From Flavitalea plasmicola (lineage in GTDB: Bacteria; Bacteroidota; Bacteroidia; Chitinophagales; Chitinophagaceae): 64,000 nt of DNA. The notes under the pieces were generated by a model. The model saw only the letters and a list, made by a program, of their open reading frames with translations. It made no database searches and was not told the DNA's origin. Location: contig NZ_JAUOTO010000003.1 of NCBI RefSeq assembly GCF_030546645.1, positions 402,956 through 466,955 on the forward strand, read 5' to 3'. Made by a program: the position numbers and the translations under genes. Shown in pieces: positions 53,624-61,175 of the stretch (positions within the stretch are counted from its first letter, which is position 1; every line of letters starts with the position of its first letter).

Positions 53624-53649
53624 GGCCCCTCCCTGAGGGGCCTTTTTTT
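53624..53649 (+). terminator. Intrinsic terminator
   Basis: GGCCCCT-CCCTG-AGGGGCC gives a 7-bp stem followed by TTTTTTT, just after the DsbA-fold gene. Confidence 0.85.
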
Positions 53650-53664
53650 ATTATCTTCAGGAGT

Positions 53665-54504
53665 ATGAAAAACATCCTCCTCCTTTCAACCCTCCTCGCA
53701 CTAACGTCTGCATTTTGTTTTGCACAAGGCTCCATCCCTTATGGTAATAACAAGGACGCCGGCAAATTCTACGATATCCGTGGATTTAAAATGTACTGTG
53801 AGATCTACGGACAAGGTCAGCCATTGCTGATCATTCATGGCAATGGAGGATCGATTGAAAATTTTAAGAAGAACATACCGTATTTCGCAGGTAAATACAA
53901 GGTGATCATTGCCGATAGCAGGGCGCAGGGGCGTTCAGCAGACCCGGGCGACTCGCTGACCTATGAAATGATGGCCGATGACCTTTCCGCGTTGCTGGAC
54001 CAATTGCGTATAGACTCGGCCGATGTCATCGGCTGGAGCGACGGGGGGATCGATGGACTCCTGCTGGCTATGCGCCACCCGGAGAAAGTAAAGAAGCTGG
54101 CCGTCACAGGTGCCAATCTCTGGCCGGACACCAATGCCGTTTACCAGGAAGTATGGGATATGGTGCGGCCATACTATGCAGGACTAAAGAAAAAAACGTC
54201 CCTCACAGCACAGGAGAAAGGCAGCTATAAATTGCTGAGGCTGCTGTGCGACCAACCGAACATCCCTTTGGACGATCTCCATACTATCCATTGTCCCACA
54301 TTGGTGATAGGAGGGGATCATGACGTGATCAAACCGGAACACACCATGCAGATAGCACATCATATCCCGCGGAGCTATTTGTGGATCCTGCCTAATTCGG
54401 GACACAGCACGCCGGTGGTGTACAGTGACCTGTTCAATAAGACGGTGGACGATTTCTTTATAATGCCTTTCCGGGAGATAAAAGGAGAGGGGCGGTTTAA
54501 TTGA
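53665..54504 (+). CDS. Alpha/beta hydrolase
   Basis: 279 residues with signal peptide (AFCFAQ). Alpha/beta hydrolase fold: oxyanion LLIIHGNGGSIENF, nucleophile elbow GWSDGGIDGLLLA (Ser near residue 125), acid in VIGGDHDVIKPEHT and His in NSGHSTPVVY. HGNGG at the oxyanion turn is an unusual variant of HGxxG but functional in this fold. Secreted hydrolases of this type act on esters or lactones; substrate unknown. The YdeI-like gene begins 11 bases later, so the two are probably cotranscribed. Confidence 0.88.
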   Translation: MKNILLLSTLLALTSAFCFAQGSIPYGNNKDAGKFYDIRGFKMYCEIYGQGQPLLIIHGNGGSIENFKKNIPYFAGKYKVIIADSRAQGRSADPGDSLTYEMMADDLSALLDQLRIDSADVIGWSDGGIDGLLLAMRHPEKVKKLAVTGANLWPDTNAVYQEVWDMVRPYYAGLKKKTSLTAQEKGSYKLLRLLCDQPNIPLDDLHTIHCPTLVIGGDHDVIKPEHTMQIAHHIPRSYLWILPNSGHSTPVVYSDLFNKTVDDFFIMPFREIKGEGRFN

Positions 54505-54515
54505 TAATTGATCAT

Positions 54516-55037
54516 ATGATCCAGTTCACCACGACAATCTTACAATTTGCGGACCAGGGCGAAAAGACCGGCTGGACGTATATAAAGATCCCGGCTGCCC
54601 AGGCGCAGCAGCTTAAGCCTGGCAATAAGAAGTCCTTCCGGGTGAAAGGCAAGCTGGATGAGCATCCGATCAAAAAAGTGGCCTTGCTGCCCATGGGAGA
54701 GGGCGATTTCATTATGGCGCTTAATGCCACGATGAGGAAAGCCATCCGGAAGAGCAAGGGAGCCAGGCTGAAAGTGCAGCTGGAAGTGGATAATGCGAAG
54801 ATCGAGCCGCCATCGGACCTGCTGGAATGCCTGGCCGATGAGCCTGCTGCGATGGCGTATTTCAGGGAGCTACCCAAATCCCATCAGAATTATTTCGGCA
54901 ACTGGGTGCGCAGCGCCAAAACGGACGCCACCCGTGCAAAGAGGATTGCCCGGGTGGTGACGGCCATGGTTAAAAAGCAGGACTATGGGCAGATGATCCG
55001 TTCAGGCCAGCAGGACAGGCAGGACCTGATGGGATGA
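54516..55037 (+). CDS. YdeI/OmpD-associated protein with DUF1905 domain
   Basis: 173 residues from ATG 54516; a TTG at 54501 would overlap the hydrolase. The DUF1905 part (about 1-85) has the typical GWTYIKIPAAQAQQL, FRVKGKLDEHPIKKVALLPMGEGDFIMALNATMRKAI. The C-terminal OmdA/YdeI part has PPSDLLECLADEPAAMAYFRELPKSHQNYFGNWVRSAKTDATRAKRIARVV. E. coli YdeI protects from some cationic peptides; the mechanism is unknown. No signal peptide. Confidence 0.88.
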   Translation: MIQFTTTILQFADQGEKTGWTYIKIPAAQAQQLKPGNKKSFRVKGKLDEHPIKKVALLPMGEGDFIMALNATMRKAIRKSKGARLKVQLEVDNAKIEPPSDLLECLADEPAAMAYFRELPKSHQNYFGNWVRSAKTDATRAKRIARVVTAMVKKQDYGQMIRSGQQDRQDLMG

Positions 55038-55098
55038 ATGCAGGTCCTGCGGGCAAATTTTCATTTTGGCATGTATTCTTTTCATTTTGGGGTGGTAC

Positions 55099-55160
55099 GC
55101 CGCTTCAGCTTCTTACATAATAATTTTTTTGTATCTCCTGTGATCCTTTGCTGGAGCGGC
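55099..55160 (+). promoter_or_regulatory. Structured leader of the kup-like gene
   Basis: GCCGCTTCAGC (55099-55109) pairs with GCTGGAGCGGC (55150-55160) over 11 bp with one G-U, followed by TTTT. A GGGTCGACCC palindrome lies about 70 bases further. This 200-base leader upstream of a potassium transporter could hold a regulatory fold; I cannot assign a known riboswitch. Confidence 0.35.
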
Positions 55161-55237
55161 TTTTGACCAGGCCGGAGCCCTTCAGCCCTTGCTGGGTATG
55201 CTTTTTGACGCTGGGGGTCGACCCTACAGGCATAAAT

Positions 55238-57223
55238 ATGGACACAGGCCACTCAAAAAAGATCACCACAGCAGGACTGCTCATTACATTAGGCATTATT
55301 TTCGGAGACATCGGTACTTCTCCCCTTTATACTTTCCAGACGATATTGAATGAGGGAGGGAAGATTTCCAGTGAGCTGGTGCTGGGCGCCATCTCCTGTG
55401 TTTTCTGGACACTGACCCTGCAAACAACCTTTAAGTATGTTTTGATCACACTCCAGGCGGACAACAGGGGGGAGGGAGGCGTATTCTCCCTTTTCGCGCT
55501 GGTGCGGCGCTATGGGAAAAAGCTGGTGTATCCGGCTATCATCGGGGCAGGCACGCTGCTGGCCGACGGTATCATTACCCCTCCTATATCCGTGACATCG
55601 GCCATTGAAGGGCTGAACTCCGTGAAGGGGCTGGAGCATATCATCGTGCCGGGCAACAACCTGGTGGTGGAACTGGTGCTGGTGATCCTCCTGCTGCTGT
55701 TCGTATTTCAGCGTTTCGGCACAAAGATCGTCGGCGGTTCCTTTGGACCGATCATGCTCATATGGTTTTCCATGCTCGCTGTACTGGGTATCAACCAGAT
55801 CATACATTATCCGCTCGTATTGAAAGCGCTGAGCCCGCATTATGGGCTGGAGCTGCTGATCCGGCACCCAAAGGGTTTCTGGCTGCTGGGAGCCGTGTTC
55901 CTCTGCACGACAGGGGCCGAAGCTTTGTATTCCGACCTTGGTCATTGCGGCAGACGGAACATACAGATCAGCTGGATCTTTGTAAAGACAGCCCTTGTAT
56001 TGAATTACCTGGGACAGGGCGCCTGGGTGCTGCTGCAGCAGAAGAACGACCTGGGCGGCGTCAACCCATTCTTTGCCATCGTGCCTCACTGGTTCCTCGT
56101 ACCCAGCGTCTTTATTGGCATGGCAGCCTCGATCATCGCCAGCCAGGCCCTGATCAGCGGCAGCTTCACCCTCATTAATGAGGCCATCAGCCTGAACTTC
56201 TGGCCCAAGGTCACCGTGAAATTTCCCACGGAAATCCGCGGCCAGATATATATTCCCAGCATCAATTGGATCCTATGCACAGGCTGTTTTCTTGTAGTGC
56301 TCTATTTCAGGACTTCCGAAAGCATGACGGCAGCATATGGATTTTCCATTACGATCGCAATGCTGATGACCACCATCCTTGTATACCATTTTCTACGGTA
56401 TGTGAAACACTATTCTGTCTGGACCGTTATCCCCATTCTCATTGTCTTCGTAGTGGTGGAGTCCTCTTTTTTCGTGGCCAACGCCGTCAAGATCGTGAAA
56501 AGACTTTTCTTCCTCGTATTTGAAGTGGGGCTGATCTTCACCATGTATATCTGGTACCATGCGCGGAAGATCAACAACCGGTTCCTGAACTTCATCGACC
56601 TGAAGGAGCATATACCCTTGCTCGAAAGTCTCAGTCAGGATGAGTCCATCCCCAGATTGACCTCTCACCTTATCTACCTCACTAAAGCCAACCGGCCCGG
56701 GCAGATCGAGCAAAAGATACTCTACTCCATTTTCAGCCATAATCCCAAGCGGGCGGATATATACTGGTTCCTGCATATCGAGCGGACTGACGAGCCGTAT
56801 ACCATGGAATATGGGGTGGAAGAGCTGAGCGATAAAGTGATACGGGTGGAATTCCGCCTGGGTTTCCGTGTGCAGCCGCGTGTGGGACTCATGTTCCGCC
56901 GTGTCGTTTCGGAAATGATCTGCAACAGGGAGCTGGATATCACCCATCGCTATCCTTCCCTGAAGAAGCACAATATTGCAGATGATTTCCGTTATGTGAT
57001 CCTGGAAAAATTCCTCTCTTACGACAATGAGTTTACTGTAAGGGAAGGATTTATCCTGAATGCTTATTTCAGCATGAAAAAGCTGGCCCTGGCGGAAGAA
57101 AAAGCTTTCGGGCTGGATTCCAGCGAGACGGTGGTGGAAAAGCTGCCTATGCTGGTAGCGCCGGCTACAAAGGTCAAGCTGCAGCGGGCTTACTACCGTG
57201 TCCATCAATCTGCTACCGTATAG
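55238..57223 (+). CDS. kup: Kup family potassium uptake protein
   Basis: 661 residues from ATG 55238 (MDTGHSKKITTAG); the longer frame to 55148 crosses the structured leader. About 12 membrane helices in the first 430 residues; landmarks ALGIIFGDIGTSPLYTF (here LGIIFGDIGTSPLYTFQ), ADNRGEGGVFSLFAL, ADGIITPPISVTSAIEG and TTGAEALYSDLGHCGRRNI, which includes the Glu/Asp of the proton-coupled K+ path. A cytoplasmic C-terminal domain (about 460-661) is complete. It imports K+ with protons. Single gene. Confidence 0.95.
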   Translation: MDTGHSKKITTAGLLITLGIIFGDIGTSPLYTFQTILNEGGKISSELVLGAISCVFWTLTLQTTFKYVLITLQADNRGEGGVFSLFALVRRYGKKLVYPAIIGAGTLLADGIITPPISVTSAIEGLNSVKGLEHIIVPGNNLVVELVLVILLLLFVFQRFGTKIVGGSFGPIMLIWFSMLAVLGINQIIHYPLVLKALSPHYGLELLIRHPKGFWLLGAVFLCTTGAEALYSDLGHCGRRNIQISWIFVKTALVLNYLGQGAWVLLQQKNDLGGVNPFFAIVPHWFLVPSVFIGMAASIIASQALISGSFTLINEAISLNFWPKVTVKFPTEIRGQIYIPSINWILCTGCFLVVLYFRTSESMTAAYGFSITIAMLMTTILVYHFLRYVKHYSVWTVIPILIVFVVVESSFFVANAVKIVKRLFFLVFEVGLIFTMYIWYHARKINNRFLNFIDLKEHIPLLESLSQDESIPRLTSHLIYLTKANRPGQIEQKILYSIFSHNPKRADIYWFLHIERTDEPYTMEYGVEELSDKVIRVEFRLGFRVQPRVGLMFRRVVSEMICNRELDITHRYPSLKKHNIADDFRYVILEKFLSYDNEFTVREGFILNAYFSMKKLALAEEKAFGLDSSETVVEKLPMLVAPATKVKLQRAYYRVHQSATV

Positions 57224-57239
57224 TAATATGCGCGGTACT

Positions 57240-57259
57240 GTCCGGCAGGAATACCGGAC
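57240..57259. terminator. Weak hairpin after kup
   Basis: GTCCGG and CCGGAC form a 6-bp stem with an 8-base loop, 17 bases after the kup stop. No T run. The rest of the 220-base gap to 57443 between the convergent genes shows nothing else. Confidence 0.35.
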
Positions 57260-57443
57260 TCTCCCGGCTGACCTAATGGATTTAATTGCGCAATCGTTCC
57301 CGGAGTGCCATCAAAATGGAAACAAATTTTGTTGCATCATTTTATTTTGGTAGCTTTTCAGAAGATTAATTTGCCTGACCTGTTTTTAACTCCGTTTCCA
57401 TCAGCATCCGTCTCCCGTTTTTGTTACTGACCTTTACACCTCT

Positions 57444-58385
57444 TCAGAAGCCAGTGCTGTTCGTATATGCATTGGCTGTCGCATTTATACCCTCTGCGTA
57501 GGAAACAGGCTGAAAATTGTATGCCTTTTCAAATTTAGAAGAGTCGAACAAATAACCGTATTCATATTGATAGAGCATTTCATGCAACTCCGCCGTCGTC
57601 TTGTCGAAGAGACCTCCTATGCGGATCATCCATTTAGGGAGCACCATGCTGCGGGGCGTTTTGCCCAGGGCCGCCGCCGCCGATGCAATATAGCCGGCAC
57701 CGGTGAGCGGGTCGGCCGCAGTAGGAAGATGCCAGACCTGGTTCCAGGAGTTTTCATCACTCCCCAACAGGTACAGCGCCCTGGCGGCGTCCTCAGTATA
57801 GGTAAAGGAATGGCGGGCATGGAGGTTCACGAGCCATTGTGCTTTTTGATCTTTGAAAAGTCGCTGGAAAACCAGCAGGTTGAATACGCTGGTCTTGTCG
57901 GCCCCGGGACCATAAAAATCCGCTGCGCGGGCGATGGTGGCGGTGATATTGCCCTTCCGTACCTCGCTCATCAGCTGGGTGGCGATCCGGGCGCGAAGAT
58001 CGCCCTTCCTGCTGTCCGGATCATAAGGCGTTTCCTCCGTCATGGCGCCATCGACCCTTCCGTACATATATACGTTGTCGAAAAAGATAAGCCTTGCATT
58101 TGCCTGCCGGCAAGCCTCGATGAGATTGTTCATAATGAGCGGCCAGGCTTGTCTCCAGACGGCGTAATCATATTTCAGGCCTATGCAGCAGTAGACGACG
58201 GCGGACCCGCTGACAGCCGCTGATGCGTCATCCGCGCGGGTAATGTCGGCAGCAAGTGTCATTGCTCCGGGAAAGGGCGATGGATGCCGGGAAACGAGCC
58301 GGACGGGCAGCTGATGACGGATAAGCTCGCGGGCAAGACGGTTGGCAATGACGCCTCCGGCGCCTAGTATGGTATGGATCGACAT
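57444..58385 (-). CDS. NAD-dependent epimerase/dehydratase family protein
   Basis: 313 residues from ATG 58385 (MSIHTILGAGGVIANRL); the frame to 58424 adds 13 residues. Rossmann glycine motif GAGGVI (positions 8-13, GxGGxI variant). Further landmarks of the extended SDR family: LAADITRADDASAAV, VVYCCIG, LIFFDNVYMYGRVDG with Tyr replacing the usual YxxxK region at about 105, TIARAADFYGPG, and HSFTYTEDAARALYLLG. The YxxxK catalytic motif is not evident, so it may be an atypical SDR binding NAD(P) rather than a classic epimerase. Divergent from the efflux operon. Confidence 0.75.
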   Translation of the reverse strand: MSIHTILGAGGVIANRLARELIRHQLPVRLVSRHPSPFPGAMTLAADITRADDASAAVSGSAVVYCCIGLKYDYAVWRQAWPLIMNNLIEACRQANARLIFFDNVYMYGRVDGAMTEETPYDPDSRKGDLRARIATQLMSEVRKGNITATIARAADFYGPGADKTSVFNLLVFQRLFKDQKAQWLVNLHARHSFTYTEDAARALYLLGSDENSWNQVWHLPTAADPLTGAGYIASAAAALGKTPRSMVLPKWMIRIGGLFDKTTAELHEMLYQYEYGYLFDSSKFEKAYNFQPVSYAEGINATANAYTNSTGF

Positions 58386-58491
58386 GGTGTTGGAATTAGC
58401 TTTCAAAGATAGACAGAAGGACATTAACGTCTTATCCCAGCCTAATTGTATGAAAATAAAATATTTAGAAATATATATGATTAAAAATTGA

Positions 58492-58524
58492 TTAAACGTT
58501 TGTTTAATTTAAACGTTTGTTTAA
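58492..58524. promoter_or_regulatory. Two TetR-type operator copies overlapping the efflux promoter
   Basis: TTAAACGTTTGTTTAA occurs at 58492-58507 and again at 58509-58524, 17 bases apart. Each has TTAAAC/GTTTAA inverted arms. They overlap the -33 box (58499-58502) and the -7 box (58522-58529) of the promoter, an arrangement that would block RNA polymerase when bound. TetR/AcrR regulators of efflux pumps often use AAACGTTT-type sites. No tetR gene is in the window. Confidence 0.65.
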
Positions 58525-58529
58525 ATTTG
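58499..58529 (+). promoter_or_regulatory. Promoter of the TolC-adaptor-RND operon
   Basis: TTTG at 58499-58502, a 19-base spacer and TAAATTTG at 58522-58529: an exact match to the Bacteroidota housekeeping promoter. A start site near 58535 would give an untranslated leader of about 108 bases before the tolC-like ATG. Confidence 0.75.
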
Positions 58530-58642
58530 CTGCGCAATAGGTGTATTGAATACATAAATACATCAGCGGTTATTTTGTCTCAACTATTTGTAGCGATTTT
58601 TGCCTGCCGAAAGAAGATCATTCATCTATAGCCAACATATTT

Positions 58643-59968
58643 ATGAAAAGAATAATGTATGCAGTATTTGTCAGCAGTGGCTTATTTATTTTATCTCCGG
58701 CGGTCAACGCCCAGAAGGCTCCCGACACAGTGCTGCAGCAGGCGACCTTGCCACAGGTGGTCGATTTTGCCCTGAAGCACTATCCGCTGATCCAGCAGGC
58801 GATGCTGGACGAACAGATCACGGACCGGCAGATCCGCAGCAAGCTGGCAGACTGGCTGCCGCAGCTGAACCTCAATGCCAGCTATCAGAATAACTTTCAG
58901 CTCCAGACCATCAATTTTAACGGCACCTATGTGCGTTCCGGCGTCTACAACACTTCGCTGGTAGGATTGGGGCTGACCCAGAATATTTTCAACAGGGACG
59001 TGCTGCTGGCCAGCCGGACTAAGAATGACGCGATGAAGCTGAGCCGGCAATATACTGCCACCGATAAGATCAACCTCGTCGTGAATGTCAGCAAGGCTTT
59101 TTATGATGTGCTGCTCACCCAGAAACAGATAGAAGTGCTGGATGATGACATCCGCCGGCTGGAAAGGAACCTGAAGGACACCTACAATCAGTACCAGGGT
59201 GGATTGGTGGACAAGACGGATTACAAACGGGCAACCATCTCCCTGAATAATTCGAAGGCGCAGCGGAAGACAAATGAAGAGGCGCTGAAGGCCAAATACA
59301 GTGCTCTGCAGCAGCTGATGGGTTATACTTCGAAGGACAGCATCCATCTCGTATATGACAGCGCGCAGATGGCATCGGATATATTGGTGGATACGCTGTC
59401 CGGAGTAGACTTTAACAACCGGATAGAATACCAGGCGCTGTTGACGCAAAAGAAATTACAGCAGACCAATCTGCAATACGAGAAGTGGAGCTACCTGCCC
59501 AGCCTGACAGCCAACGGAGCTTACAACATGAATTACCTCAACAACCGGTTCTCAAAACTATATAATGATAATTTCCCGAATTCCTATGCCGGATTGATGC
59601 TGAGCTTCCCCATTTTCCAGGGTACCAAACGGACCCAGAATATCAGGATAGCAGAGTTGCAGGTCCAACGCCTGGACTGGGATATCGTGAACCTGCAAAA
59701 CTCCATTGGTACTGAATATGCGCAGGCGCTTGCTGCTTATAAAGGATACCTCAATAATTATAATGTGCTGAGGGAGAATCTCGATCTTGCCCGGGATGTG
59801 TTCAATACCATCGAGCTGCAGTACAGGAGCGGGATCAAGGCCTATCTGGAGCTCATCACGGCCGAAACAGACCTTCGCAATGCACAAACCAATTTCAGTG
59901 ACGCGCTGTACCAGGTGTTGAGCAGTAAACTGGATGTTCAAAAGGCATTAGGGACCATTAAATTTTAA
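58643..59968 (+). CDS. TolC family outer-membrane efflux protein
   Basis: 441 residues with signal peptide (AVNAQK). The OEP fold is seen as two similar halves of long helices with strands: LPQVVDFALKHYPLIQQAMLDEQITDRQIRSKLADWLPQLNLNASY in the first half and TSKDSIHLVY...VDFNNRIEYQALLTQKKLQQTNLQYEKWSYLPSLTANGAYN in the second. Outer-membrane channel of a tripartite efflux pump. First gene of the operon; the adaptor begins 27 bases after it. Confidence 0.92.
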   Translation: MKRIMYAVFVSSGLFILSPAVNAQKAPDTVLQQATLPQVVDFALKHYPLIQQAMLDEQITDRQIRSKLADWLPQLNLNASYQNNFQLQTINFNGTYVRSGVYNTSLVGLGLTQNIFNRDVLLASRTKNDAMKLSRQYTATDKINLVVNVSKAFYDVLLTQKQIEVLDDDIRRLERNLKDTYNQYQGGLVDKTDYKRATISLNNSKAQRKTNEEALKAKYSALQQLMGYTSKDSIHLVYDSAQMASDILVDTLSGVDFNNRIEYQALLTQKKLQQTNLQYEKWSYLPSLTANGAYNMNYLNNRFSKLYNDNFPNSYAGLMLSFPIFQGTKRTQNIRIAELQVQRLDWDIVNLQNSIGTEYAQALAAYKGYLNNYNVLRENLDLARDVFNTIELQYRSGIKAYLELITAETDLRNAQTNFSDALYQVLSSKLDVQKALGTIKF

Positions 59969-59995
59969 TATAGCAAAATAAATCATCGTTTTTAT

Positions 59996-61144
59996 ATGGA
60001 AAATATTACACGTTGGACAGGACTAATGATCATCGTATCCGGATTAATGGCGGCTTGCGGCAACGATAAACCTGCAGGTCCCGCAACACCTCCTCCAGTC
60101 TCCGTATCGGTGTACACGGTAGCTCCCGGGGATGCTACCTATTTTGATTCCTACCCTGCGACCGTGGCTGCCCTGAACCAGGTGGATATCAAGCCGCAGG
60201 TTTCGGGCAATATTACCCATATCTTTTTCCAGGACGGGCAGCATGTACGCAAGGGAGCGCCATTGTATGAAATAGACCAGCAGCAGTACAAGGCGTCCTA
60301 TGACGCGGCGATCGCCAACCTCAACGTCAGCAAGGCCAACCTGGCAAGGGCGCAACAGGATGCCGACCGGTATACCGAGCTTTCGCAGAAAGATGCCATT
60401 GCGCGCCAGACGCTGGATCATGCCCTGGCAGACCTGGAAGCCAACAAGCGGCAGGTAGAGGCTGCGCAGGCCAATGTGGCCAGTGTGCAGACCAATCTGA
60501 AGTATTCCATGATCTATGCTCCCTTTGACGGCACGATAGGGATCTCCCAGGTGAAGCTGGGTACCGCCGTGTATCCGCAGACACTGCTGAACACCGTTTC
60601 TTCCGACAATCCCCTGGCCGTGGATGTAGCCCTGGATGAAAAGCAGATCGCCCGCTTCTCTGCTTTGCTGCAGCAAAAGCCTTTGGCAAATGATTCCACT
60701 TTCACTTTCGTACAGCCGGACGGGACCGTCTATCCTTACCCGGGGCATATCCTGTTGCTGGACCGCGCAGTAGATCCTACGACAGGCACCATCAAAGCCC
60801 GTCTAATTTTTCCCAACCCAAAGAACACCATACGTCCCGGTGTCACAGGGAATGTACGCATCCAGAATAAAGGCGCCATCGGCAGCCTCCTCATTCCTTT
60901 AAAGTCAGTGGTCGAGCAGATGGGTGAGAACTTTGTTTACGTGCTAGGCGACAGCAGCAAGGTGGCGCAAAAGAAAGTCGTCCTTGGCGCCCATGTTGGC
61001 GATAAGGTCGTTGCCAGGGAAGGACTACAGGAAGGAGATAAGGTAGTGACCGACGGTGTGCAGAAGGTGAGGGACGGCATCAAGGTAAATGTGGGAGCTC
61101 CGGGAGCTAAGCCGCAGGCAGGTGCACAGCAGCAAGGGAAATAA
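59996..61144 (+). CDS. RND efflux periplasmic adaptor (membrane fusion protein)
   Basis: 382 residues. Lipoprotein-type signal with Cys 21 (GLMAACGND). Barrel-sandwich hybrid: VDIKPQVSGNITHIFFQDGQHVRKGAPLYEIDQQQYKASYDAAIANL then a helical hairpin (about 100-160), TNLKYSMIYAPFDGTIGISQVKLGTAVYPQ, and the beta-barrel plus membrane-proximal domain to the C-terminus. It links the RND pump to TolC. It sits 31 bases ahead of the RND gene. Confidence 0.93.
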   Translation: MENITRWTGLMIIVSGLMAACGNDKPAGPATPPPVSVSVYTVAPGDATYFDSYPATVAALNQVDIKPQVSGNITHIFFQDGQHVRKGAPLYEIDQQQYKASYDAAIANLNVSKANLARAQQDADRYTELSQKDAIARQTLDHALADLEANKRQVEAAQANVASVQTNLKYSMIYAPFDGTIGISQVKLGTAVYPQTLLNTVSSDNPLAVDVALDEKQIARFSALLQQKPLANDSTFTFVQPDGTVYPYPGHILLLDRAVDPTTGTIKARLIFPNPKNTIRPGVTGNVRIQNKGAIGSLLIPLKSVVEQMGENFVYVLGDSSKVAQKKVVLGAHVGDKVVAREGLQEGDKVVTDGVQKVRDGIKVNVGAPGAKPQAGAQQQGK

Positions 61145-61175
61145 TATTCATCAGACAACAGATCAAGTCACAGCT

